DNA of 8,180 bases from JBCCWR01 sp039193385 (GTDB taxonomy: Bacteria > Verrucomicrobiota > Verrucomicrobiia > Methylacidiphilales > JBCCWR01): NCBI GenBank assembly GCA_039193385.1, contig JBCCWR010000106.1, positions 1 to 8,180 of the forward strand, in the 5' to 3' direction. Below are positions 1 through 6,378 of this stretch, one piece after another (positions within the stretch are counted from its first letter, which is position 1; every line of letters starts with the position of its first letter). The position numbers and the translations under genes are program-made. The notes beneath the pieces are model-generated. The model had not been told where the DNA came from. It did no database searches and saw only the letters and a list, made by a program, of their open reading frames with translations.

Positions 1-1440
1 AAAGCAAAAAAAAGAACAACAGGAAGAACAACGGCAGCGAACAAAGGTAAGATTGCACAAGTAATCGGACCCGTTGTCGACGTGGAATTTGATGCTCAAA
101 AAATCCCGCCTCTTTTTCAGGCATTGGAAGTTACCTACACCATTGGTAAAGAAAAAAAGAAAGCGGTTTTAGAGGTTCAACAACACTTAGGTCAGGGCTG
201 GGTCCGTGGCGTATCGATGAACCCTACCGATGGCTTGAAACGGGGAATGGTAGTTATTGATACGGGAGCTCCTATCTCTGTGCCGGTTGGAGAACAGGTT
301 CTAGGCCGTGTCTTCAATGTTTTGGGAGAGCCTACGGATGAGAGAGGACCCATCAAGGCTACTAAGAAATACCCAATTCATCGTGTAGCACCTGCTTTGA
401 CTGAGCAAGATACCAAAGCTCAGATTCTTGAAACAGGTATCAAAGTTATCGATCTGATTTGTCCCTTTACCAAAGGAGGTAAAGTGGGTGCTTTCGGAGG
501 GGCTGGTGTTGGCAAGACCGTTGTTATCATGGAGCTTATCAATAACATTGCTAAAGCACATGGTGGTTTTTCTGTGTTTGCAGGTGTAGGTGAGCGTACA
601 CGTGAGGGTAATGATCTTTACGCAGAAATGTCTGAAGCAGGGGTGATTAATCAGAAAGATCTATCCAAGTCCAAAGTGGCTCTTGTTTATGGTCAGATGA
701 ATGAGCCGCCAGGTGCCCGTATGCGTGTCGCGCTAACGGGTTTGGCTATGACAGAATACTTTCGTGATGAAAAGAACCAGGACGTTCTTCTCTTTGTCGA
801 TAATGTTTTCCGTTTTTCACAGGCAGGTTCTGAAGTATCTGCGCTCCTGGGCAGAACACCCAGTGCGGTAGGGTATCAACCCACTCTAGCAACAGAAATG
901 GGCGAACTTCAGGAACGTATTACTTCCACGAATAAGGGGTCTATTACATCTTTCCAGGCGGTTTATGTTCCTGCGGATGACCTGACAGACCCGGCTCCTG
1001 CTAACACGTTTGCTCACTTGGATTCAACCATCGTTCTTGAGCGTTCTATTGCTGAGCTTGGTATCTATCCAGCAGTTGACCCTCTAGCTTCAACCTCAAA
1101 TGCGCTAGCGCCTGATGTTGTGGGTGAAGAGCACTACCAAGTAGCTCGAGGTGTCCAGAATGTTCTACAGCGTTATAAAGACCTTCAGGATATTATCGCT
1201 ATTCTTGGTATGGATGAGCTTTCACCTGAAGATAAGCAGGTTGTTTTCCGTGCTCGTAAGATTCAACGCTTCCTGTCTCAACCTTTTCATGTCGCGGAAA
1301 TCTTCACCGGTGTTTCCGGTCAGTATGTTTCTATTGAGGAAACGGTTCGTGGCTTTAAAGAAATTCTTGATGGTAAACATGATGATGTCCCTGAAACCGA
1401 TTTCTATATGAGGGGTAGCATCGATACTGTAGGTAAATAA
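1..1440 (+). CDS. atpD: F-type ATP synthase subunit beta, 5'-partial
   Basis: This is the catalytic beta subunit of the F1 head, which makes ATP from ADP and phosphate as protons (or sodium ions) pass through the membrane F0 part. The frame is open from base 1 and encodes 479 visible residues; the start codon lies left of the window. Seen: the beta-barrel opening (NKGKIAQVIGPVVDVEF, from base 40), the Walker A motif GGAGVGKT (bases 496-519), the catalytic-glutamate segment GERTREGNDLY (from about base 589), the Walker B strand VLLFVDN (bases 784-804), and the SALLGRTPSAVGYQPTL segment. A GTG at base 82 is in frame but cuts the conserved barrel, so it is not the start. At least 13 residues rich in Lys, Arg, Thr and Ala precede the usual N-terminus. 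Such tails occur in some lineages and their role is unknown. atpC follows after 17 bases in the same operon. Identity is near certain. Confidence 0.98.
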   Translation, partial: KAKKRTTGRTTAANKGKIAQVIGPVVDVEFDAQKIPPLFQALEVTYTIGKEKKKAVLEVQQHLGQGWVRGVSMNPTDGLKRGMVVIDTGAPISVPVGEQVLGRVFNVLGEPTDERGPIKATKKYPIHRVAPALTEQDTKAQILETGIKVIDLICPFTKGGKVGAFGGAGVGKTVVIMELINNIAKAHGGFSVFAGVGERTREGNDLYAEMSEAGVINQKDLSKSKVALVYGQMNEPPGARMRVALTGLAMTEYFRDEKNQDVLLFVDNVFRFSQAGSEVSALLGRTPSAVGYQPTLATEMGELQERITSTNKGSITSFQAVYVPADDLTDPAPANTFAHLDSTIVLERSIAELGIYPAVDPLASTSNALAPDVVGEEHYQVARGVQNVLQRYKDLQDIIAILGMDELSPEDKQVVFRARKIQRFLSQPFHVAEIFTGVSGQYVSIEETVRGFKEILDGKHDDVPETDFYMRGSIDTVGK

Positions 1441-1457
1441 AAGGAAAGATTGAATTC

Positions 1458-1871
1458 ATGGCTGGTCTTAGACTAGAAATCATAACGCCTGACAAGGTTG
1501 CCTTCTCTGAAGAAGTGCATTCGGTCATTCTTCCTAGTGCTGATGGAGAGATGGGAGCTTTGGCAAACCACGTGCCAATGGTCACTATGCTTAACCCAGG
1601 TGAGCTTCAAGTTCAGCAAATCAATGGCGAGTCGCTCAATCTTGCCGTTGGTGAAGGATTTGTTGAAGTCACTGGCCATCATGTGAGTGTTCTCACAGAC
1701 ATGGCTTTAGAGTCTGTGGATATTAATGAGAGTGTGGCCGAGGAAGCTATCAAGCGCGCTGAAGAAGCTCTGAAGAGCGAGCCAGCGGATTCAGATGAGG
1801 CCAAGTTACTTATGGCCAGTATTCAGCGGAATGTGGCGCAGCTTAAGGTTAAACGCCGCAAGAGAGGCTAA
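1458..1871 (+). CDS. atpC: F-type ATP synthase subunit epsilon
   Basis: This is the small subunit of the ATP synthase central stalk. It links gamma to the c-ring and, through its C-terminal helices, can restrain ATP hydrolysis. The 137 residues match the family length. Seen: an N-terminal beta-sandwich domain (about residues 1-85) with the hallmark loop GEMGALANHVPMVTML (residues 30-45) and the segment AVGEGFVEVTGHHVSVLTD (63-81), then a charged helical hairpin (about 88-137) ending in a very basic tail. The ATG at 1458 is preceded by the purine-rich stretch AAGGAAAGA (1441-1449), just after the atpD stop, so the two genes are surely co-transcribed. A strong terminator 34 bases downstream shows that atpC ends the atp operon. 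Confidence 0.96.
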   Translation: MAGLRLEIITPDKVAFSEEVHSVILPSADGEMGALANHVPMVTMLNPGELQVQQINGESLNLAVGEGFVEVTGHHVSVLTDMALESVDINESVAEEAIKRAEEALKSEPADSDEAKLLMASIQRNVAQLKVKRRKRG

Positions 1872-1905
1872 TTGATTTAATCTACAAAAATTTGTCATTT
1901 TTAAT

Positions 1906-1936
1906 AAGCCAGTCTCGTTGAGGGGCTGGCTTTTTT
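1906..1936 (+). terminator. Rho-independent terminator of the atp operon
   Basis: The arms AAGCCAG (1906-1912) and CTGGCTT (1926-1932) are perfect reverse complements. A CTC/GAG pairing inside the loop extends the helix, and six T residues follow (1931-1936). It lies 34 bases after the atpC stop, the expected place for the end of the atp transcript. No gene on the other strand ends here, so it should serve only the plus strand. Confidence 0.9.
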
Positions 1937-2361
1937 AGTTTCATTGATCTTGCACAGATAGTCGTGCCGCTATTGCATCATGCGAGTTGAATGTGATGTT
2001 ATGCAATCTTTCTGTATGTTCTATGTTGATCATTATGAACTATTTACAAAAATTTTTTGCTTGTGAGAACCCATCTAATGGTTGCTAAAATAAAGCTAAT
2101 CTAAGCTTGGATTGGATTGGAGTAAGCAGTTAGGGGAAGGTCTGGTTTTCTTCATTCAGATGGGTCGCGTACCATTTTGATGACGCTACTTTAGTATATA
2201 TTTCCGAGTAAAGTTTTTATGACGAGGTTCGCACAAAGACCCCTGAAAGTTATATTGATTAATTATCTGGCTTGGATGAAATTTTTTATCATTCAGTTTG
2301 GTAAGATATTACGTTTTAGTATTTGAAAAGACATTTTTCTTAGGTAAGTACTATACCCGGG
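1937..2361. other. Gene-free stretch upstream of the 163-residue gene
   Basis: No open frame longer than about 30 codons with a plausible start, and no tRNA, rRNA, tmRNA or SRP RNA motif, was seen on either strand. The stretch is AT-rich. It contains a 7-base inverted repeat (1972-1978 with 2001-2007), a short tandem GGATTGGATTGG (2109-2120) and several 4-5 base complementary pairs between 2132 and 2244. It should hold the promoter of the gene starting at 2362, but no -35/-10 pair with good spacing is convincing. It could be a long leader, a small RNA locus or the scar of a lost gene. Confidence 0.6.
1972..2007. repeat. Inverted repeat ATTGCAT ... ATGCAAT
   Basis: Perfect 7-base arms (1972-1978 and 2001-2007) are separated by 22 bases. 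The loop carries ATCA/TGAT complementarity that offers a second pairing register. There is no T-run after it, so it is not a typical terminator. It lies 36 bases past the atp terminator in the gene-free stretch. Its function is unknown and a chance origin is possible. Confidence 0.35.
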
Positions 2362-2853
2362 ATGGATGATTCATATTTCATAGAGCCTCATAGATTCCTT
2401 AAAATTTTCCAAGCAGCTTTAGTTGCTGCTGATAGCCATTCTGATAATTCTAAGCCAGAAGATCTAGGAGTAACGCTTCCAGAAGAAAATTATCTCAGCC
2501 ATGTGAATGAGATTTTTAATTTTGCGTATGAAAGTATGATAGCCACGATCGAGCGTATGTGTGACTATAAACCGGAGCTGTCCTCAGAGGTAGCACTTCG
2601 AGTGTCAGCATTGATTTGCATTATTGATGAACCTGAAGATTGGATGTCTCAGTATCTCATTATTGAAGACGGTTTTATTGTGGGTCTGAAAAATGCTTTG
2701 ATTCTCTCTGTAGCTGAAACACGCGTGGATGGTTACGGCAACTTAAACATGGACGATCTTTTGACAGCTTTATATAAAAACGACCGTTTGCGAGCAGAAG
2801 ATAGCTATGATGATTCAGTGCAGTCTTTAAGCCTAGGGCAAAATCAGTTTTAA
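2362..2853 (+). CDS. Hypothetical acidic protein, 163 residues
   Basis: I do not recognise this protein with confidence. It is 163 residues long, acidic, without a signal peptide or a clear membrane helix, and probably helical and cytoplasmic. The central part reads ALRVSALICIIDEPEDW, followed by a hydrophobic run with acidic residues (LIIEDGFIVGLKNALI, about residues 99-114). The spacing of Pro, Asp and Asp-Gly there faintly recalls the DUF1232/YkvA pattern, but this is too weak to assign. The ATG at 2362 is the first possible start after an in-frame TAG at 2341. No Shine-Dalgarno sequence is well placed; TAGGTAAG lies about 14-21 bases upstream. It ends five bases from the convergent fructosamine-kinase gene. 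The intact length and ordinary codon use argue for a real gene. Confidence 0.7.
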   Translation: MDDSYFIEPHRFLKIFQAALVAADSHSDNSKPEDLGVTLPEENYLSHVNEIFNFAYESMIATIERMCDYKPELSSEVALRVSALICIIDEPEDWMSQYLIIEDGFIVGLKNALILSVAETRVDGYGNLNMDDLLTALYKNDRLRAEDSYDDSVQSLSLGQNQF

Positions 2854-2858
2854 TACGT

Positions 2859-3731
2859 TCAGGAATTTAGTAAATGATTTACCATGTTACTGGCTTGAGT
2901 CCCATAACCACCGCCAAACAGATTATAGTGGTTTAAGACATGGTATAGATTATAAAGTTCTTTTCGTATATTAAAGCCTGGGTCGATAGGATACTCGGAC
3001 GTATAAGCTTGGTAAAAATCTTGGGTGAATCCTCCAAACATTTCGGTGAAAGCTAAGTCAGTTTCCCGATCGCCATAGTACGTTGCGGGATCATAGATAA
3101 CAGGTTCTCCTTTTTCATCTGAAGATGCATTGCCACTCCATAAATCTCCATGGAGTAAGGATGGTTCAGGATCATAATCTTCAAAAAAATCGGAAATTTT
3201 ATCGTAAAGTTTTTCTTCACCATCGATTCTTAGACCTTTTTCTCGTGCTAGTGAAAACTGGAAAGCGAGTCGGTCTCTTGTATAAAACTCAATCCAGTCT
3301 GAGCATGGCGTATTGATCTGAGGTGTGCTGCCAATCGTGTTATTGCAAAACCAGCCAAACTGCTTGCCTGTTTGCTTGTGCATAAGAGCAAGTCTCTGAC
3401 CCATAAGCTTTTGACATTCAGGTGAGGTGTTTGACCCCATGCGAATGTATTCCAGGACAATGAAGCTTTTATTTTCAGAGTTGCCTACCGCAACGGGTTT
3501 GGGAACTCGTATGGTTTTAGTTTCATCAATGATTTTGAGTGCATCGAACTCGGCTTCGAACATAGAAAGTAATGAAGTCTTGTTGAGTTTGGTAAAGAAA
3601 GATTTTCCTGACTCAGAACTAATAATATAAGCTTCATTAATGCAGCCTCCTGCTATAGATTGCTTATTGTTGATAGTGAATCTTTCGCAGATATTATGAG
3701 ATATTTCTGATTCGATTTCTTCCCAAGGCAT
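2859..3731 (-). CDS. Fructosamine/ketosamine kinase family protein
   Basis: This is an aminoglycoside-phosphotransferase-fold kinase of the FN3K family (E. coli YniA type). Members phosphorylate ketosamines such as ribulosamine or erythrulosamine on glycated amines, making the adduct unstable and so repairing proteins. The 290 residues match the family (about 286-300). Seen: the glycine loop AGGCINEAYII (27-37), Lys48 in FFTKLN, a helix-C glutamate near residues 59-61, the catalytic loop HGDLWSGN (194-201, Asp196), the metal-binding segment DPATYYGDRETDLA (214-227), and the C-terminal block LNHYNLFGGGYGTQA. The start was set at ATG 3731 because family homology begins there; a start at 3872 would add 47 residues that run antiparallel to nothing known and overlap the symporter remnant. 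The substrate is not shown by sequence. It lies 59 bases after the symporter remnant on the same strand. Confidence 0.93.
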   Translation of the reverse strand: MPWEEIESEISHNICERFTINNKQSIAGGCINEAYIISSESGKSFFTKLNKTSLLSMFEAEFDALKIIDETKTIRVPKPVAVGNSENKSFIVLEYIRMGSNTSPECQKLMGQRLALMHKQTGKQFGWFCNNTIGSTPQINTPCSDWIEFYTRDRLAFQFSLAREKGLRIDGEEKLYDKISDFFEDYDPEPSLLHGDLWSGNASSDEKGEPVIYDPATYYGDRETDLAFTEMFGGFTQDFYQAYTSEYPIDPGFNIRKELYNLYHVLNHYNLFGGGYGTQASNMVNHLLNS

Positions 3732-3752
3732 AACCAATAAAACCTGATTTAT

Positions 3753-3780
3753 ACTGTATGCATAAGTTAGGTTTTGTAAA
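3753..3780 (-). promoter_or_regulatory. Possible promoter for the fructosamine-kinase gene
   Basis: On the minus strand TTTACA (3780-3775) and TACAGT (3758-3753) are 16 bases apart, a sigma-70-like pair ending 21 bases before the ATG at 3731. TATAAA (3753-3748) overlaps as an alternative -10 but is too far from the -35. The gene follows a collapsed symporter gene, so its own promoter would make sense. The match is moderate and could be chance. Confidence 0.3.
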
Positions 3781-3790
3781 AAGTATAATT

Positions 3791-4621
3791 TTACCAAAAG
3801 ATTATATAGAGGATGACTGTCAGTATGATGACACCCATTCCAGACCATAGTGCTAGCACAAGCGCTGTCCAAGGAATTGTTGGATCATCAATGTGACGAA
3901 CCATATGTAATTTTCCACCTTCAGATGCTGACCCTTGGTTTAACAGAAAAAGACGTTCTAATGCGTTAGCATTTTTGATTTCATCGACACGGACGTTAGA
4001 CGTTGTCGTTTTGACCAGAGTCGCAGGATCAGCAGTTGAGAGAGTTTTAAAGGCAAAGTAGGCAACAATTCCTCCTCCCAGGATGAGAGCAGATCCCCAG
4101 ACAAGATCCGTCCAGGTACAGGATTTCAAACCGCCAATGAAAACGTAACCCGCCGCAAGAACCGCAATGAGCCAGCAGCAGAAGACAAGGTTATTTAGAA
4201 GTGTTACGTTCGTGTAGTATTCTGATATGAACTTAGCTCCAGCAAATATAACAGATGAGGCCGGGATCATAACAAGGATAACCAATGTCAATATGGCCAT
4301 GGCTAATCGTGATGGCTTGTCATAACGGTATTCCAAAAATTCAGGAATGGTGTAAATGCCACATTTGAGAAATTTGGGTAAAAAGATAAAAGCAACGCCG
4401 ACGAGTGTTATAGCAGCCATCCATTTATAGGAAGCTATACCTAAACCGATTTTATTTGCTGCGGCTCCAGACATGCCTACGAACTGCTCGGTTGATATAT
4501 TAGCCGCAATTATTAAGAAACTTACCAGCCACCAAGTCAGACCACGCCCTACGAGAAAGTAATCGGAAGCGCCTTTGGCGGATTTGCTGGAGTGCTTCTT
4601 TCTATTAAGGCTTAAAGATTT
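3791..4621 (-). pseudogene. Sodium/solute symporter (SSS, SglT-like) remnant
   Basis: This is the remains of a sodium:solute symporter, probably a sugar importer given galK and galT upstream. The frame opens at 4621, immediately after and in phase with the galK stop codon. It has no ATG, GTG or TTG before ATG 4474. It reads through the conserved SSS segments DYFLVGRGLTWW and IAANISTEQFVGMSGAA, the latter being the loop and second membrane segment, so the start and first membrane segment are missing. Conserved text continues through PEFLEYRY, GGLKSCTWTDLVWG and DDPTIPWTALVLALW. It then jumps to a short hydrophobic tail ending LTVILYIIFW, which looks like a native SSS C-terminus. The total is 276 codons against about 500-600 for the family. 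It therefore appears to have lost its N-terminus and, in frame, most of its second half. A 227-residue product from 4474 could be made but should not form the symporter core. Confidence 0.85.
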
Positions 4622-5743
4622 TTAGTTAATGAAATGGGCTGCTCCAGGTGCAGGTTGCGTGACAATAGTAAGGGGAGTTTGCGCATATTTGGACTTGTAG
4701 TGTTCGGAAATGGCTATGGCAAAATCATTTGTCTGCTCTTTGTGAACGAGATTAATCGTTGCTCCCCCAAACCCGCCTCCGCTAAGACGTGCTCCTAGGC
4801 AAGCAGGATGATTTTTGGAGAATTCAACGAGAGTATCTAATTCTGGGCAACTGTTTTCAAAGTTATCTATTGAACTCTGGTGTGAGGCAAAAAGGATTTC
4901 ACCAAACTGTTCGATCTGATGGTTGGTAATATGTTCTAAAGCACGAGTAACACGATCATTTTCCTGTACGATATGGCAGGCTCGTTTATAGGGAAGTTCG
5001 GGCAATTTGTCTTTTGCTGCTGCTAATTCTTCAAGTGAAACATGGCGAAGTGATGGCTTGCCTAATATAGCCGCAGCTTCTTCACACGACTGACGGCGTT
5101 CGTTATAGCCGCCATCAACCAGAGCATGAGATATGCCTGAGTTTACAATGACAAAGCTGTAGCTATCGGGAAAAGTAATCTTCTGCATGGAAAAATTTTG
5201 AAAGTCGATATAGTTGATGTGGTTTTCATGACTCGAAAGAACTGACATTTGATCGAGTAATCCACACATGACGCCTGCGTAATGATGTTCTGCCCATTGG
5301 CAAGCTTGAGCCATTTCCATTGCAGTCATTTGAAAAGGAAAATGTTTCTGGCATGTTAGCAAAGTTGCGGCTTCCAGTGCTGCACTGCTACTTAAACCTG
5401 CGCCAACAGGGATATTGTTTTTGAAGGTGATCTCTATACCTCGGAGTTTGTGATCATTTTCTTCCAAGTAAGCTATCACTCCAATAATATAATTAACCCA
5501 GGTATTTTTACTTTGAGGAGTTAAGTTATCTAGAGAGCCTTGCCAGGTTTTATCTCCATCTGCATCCTGTGCAGTTATCTTGAGAATACGATCATTTCTC
5601 TTAATACTTCTAAATGTAATATAGCGATTAATCGCCAGAGAAAGAATGAGGCCTTGGTTATAATCTGTATGATTCCCCAGTAGCTCAGCACGCCCTGGTG
5701 CGTTCACAGTGAGCCACTCTTGTGAATAATCGATTTCAGGCAT
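4622..5743 (-). CDS. galK: Galactokinase
   Basis: GHMP-family kinase that phosphorylates galactose to galactose-1-phosphate with ATP, the first committed Leloir step, in the cytoplasm. The 373 residues match the family (E. coli 382). Seen: motif 1 APGRAELLGNHTDYNQG (residues 15-31), the phosphate-binding motif PVGAGLSSSAA (112-122), the catalytic aspartate in GLLDQ (Asp164), the GGYNERR segment (211-217) and motif 3 ARLSGGGFGGATINLV (318-333). Motif 1 has Asn24 where most galactokinases have Glu (GEHTDY). That position contacts the sugar in characterised enzymes, so specificity could differ, or this may be a lineage variant. AAGGA sits 8 bases before the ATG. The gene is the only intact one between a galT remnant (stop 11 bases upstream) and a symporter remnant that starts right after its stop. 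Confidence 0.95.
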   Translation of the reverse strand: MPEIDYSQEWLTVNAPGRAELLGNHTDYNQGLILSLAINRYITFRSIKRNDRILKITAQDADGDKTWQGSLDNLTPQSKNTWVNYIIGVIAYLEENDHKLRGIEITFKNNIPVGAGLSSSAALEAATLLTCQKHFPFQMTAMEMAQACQWAEHHYAGVMCGLLDQMSVLSSHENHINYIDFQNFSMQKITFPDSYSFVIVNSGISHALVDGGYNERRQSCEEAAAILGKPSLRHVSLEELAAAKDKLPELPYKRACHIVQENDRVTRALEHITNHQIEQFGEILFASHQSSIDNFENSCPELDTLVEFSKNHPACLGARLSGGGFGGATINLVHKEQTNDFAIAISEHYKSKYAQTPLTIVTQPAPGAAHFIN

Positions 5744-5754
5744 CCATGAATTCC

Positions 5755-6169
5755 TTATGCAATATTTGTTAGATAATGTTCTGTGCTTAATTCACGTAAT
5801 TTTTGTGTAGCAGACTCAGCTGTAATGTCTCTTTGAGGTTCCCCTTACAGATTCTGCACGAAAAAGTGAATTCGAACTCTCCGTAGAGGAATTTTCAGGT
5901 GTGTCATTGAGTAGAGCTGCAAAATCATTATCGAAGACATAGGTATCTGTATAGTGAGGATTTCTCTCGCCATTAGCATGCGTATTGCCCGGACAAAGAT
6001 AACAGTTGGGATCATATGATGGGCGTTTCTCAGTATGGGGCATTTCTTGCTGTCCTTTCCAAGGAAGTTGAGTGCGATGAGGTGAAACAAAAATCCATTC
6101 TTCCAAGAGAGGATTGTAGCGGCGATGTGGATACTCTTGGAACATAGAACGAAAAAAATTTTGCCTCAT
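5755..6169 (-). pseudogene. galT: Galactose-1-phosphate uridylyltransferase remnant (internal deletion)
   Basis: GalT moves UMP from UDP-glucose to galactose-1-phosphate, the step after GalK. The first 112 codons from ATG 6169 are good GalT: PHRRYNPL, WIFVSPHRT, the zinc-binding CYLC (residues 56-59), GERNP, and VFDNDFAALL through VRGTS. The frame then ends in five unrelated codons and a stop at 5816. In another frame, from about 5838 to the stop at 5755, 27 codons read PQRDITAESATQKLRELSTEHY, the normal GalT C-terminus. About 210 residues, including the HPH nucleophile motif and the remaining zinc ligands, are therefore missing, and the joined ends are out of phase. CCTCA (minus strand, 5838-5834) can belong to either side, suggesting a short-homology deletion. 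No product could be active. An internal start at ATG 6145 is also possible; neither has a clear ribosome site. Confidence 0.93.
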
Positions 6170-6255
6170 GATAAATGATTGTAAACATAATTAGGCTCAG
6201 AGTCATAATCATCTAAAATTTTAAGATGTTGATTGGATGAAAGACATAACGTGTG

Positions 6256-6285
6256 TTGATTAATTGTTAAAAATTGTTTTTTAAT
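6256..6285 (+). promoter_or_regulatory. Candidate promoter for fabD-fabG
   Basis: TTGATT (6256-6261) and TTTAAT (6280-6285) are 18 bases apart, resembling a -35/-10 pair. Transcription would begin near 6292, leaving about 87 bases of leader before fabD. TTGTTA (6264-6269) with AATAAC (6287-6292) is an alternative at 17 bases. Because the region is palindromic, the same geometry exists on the minus strand toward galT. The match is moderate in an AT-rich sequence. Confidence 0.35.
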
Positions 6286-6288
6286 CAA
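6256..6288. repeat. AT-rich inverted repeat TTGATTAA-N17-TTAATCAA
   Basis: Perfect 8-base arms (6256-6263 and 6281-6288) lie in the divergent gap between the galT remnant and fabD. The loop is almost all A and T and there is no GC-rich stem, so a terminator role is unlikely. The arms overlap promoter-like hexamers, which fits an operator. No known regulator is assigned. Confidence 0.5.
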
Positions 6289-6304
6289 TAACTTTGCAGT
6301 GATT

Positions 6305-6324
6305 TTAATCATGGTTGCGATTAA
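6305..6324. repeat. Second inverted repeat TTAATC-N8-GATTAA
   Basis: Perfect 6-base arms (6305-6310 and 6319-6324) repeat the core of the neighbouring larger palindrome, so the GATTAA half-site occurs four times between 6258 and 6324. It lies downstream of the candidate fabD promoter, where a bound repressor could act. It may also be chance in AT-rich DNA. Confidence 0.4.
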
Positions 6325-6378
6325 GCTTTTTTAAGAAAAGGGTTGTGTCTCTGAATTTGTCTGTCTTCTATATCAGGC

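Noticed and set aside
82..84. GTG as the atpD start
   Set aside because: The same frame is open to base 1 and encodes the conserved first beta strand upstream, so this codon is internal.
1498..1686. Overlapping frames inside atpC, atpD, galT and the kinase genes
   Set aside because: They are shadows of strongly supported genes in other frames, without ribosome sites or family similarity.
2130..2220. Short minus-strand frame ending near 2138
   Set aside because: Only about 28 codons, no start codon and no recognisable similarity.
2221..2236. GGTTCGC as a tRNA T-loop
   Set aside because: No acceptor stem, D arm or anticodon arm could be placed around it.
1937..2361. Insertion-sequence or integration scar in the gene-free gap
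   Set aside because: No transposase fragment, terminal repeat pair with target duplication, or tRNA boundary was seen.
3732..3872. 47-residue N-terminal extension of the fructosamine kinase from ATG 3872
   Set aside because: It overlaps the symporter remnant in another frame, has no family similarity, and homology begins at ATG 3731.
5816..6169. The 117-residue galT frame as an intact small gene
   Set aside because: It is the first third of GalT with five non-native end codons, and the true C-terminus lies just downstream in another frame.
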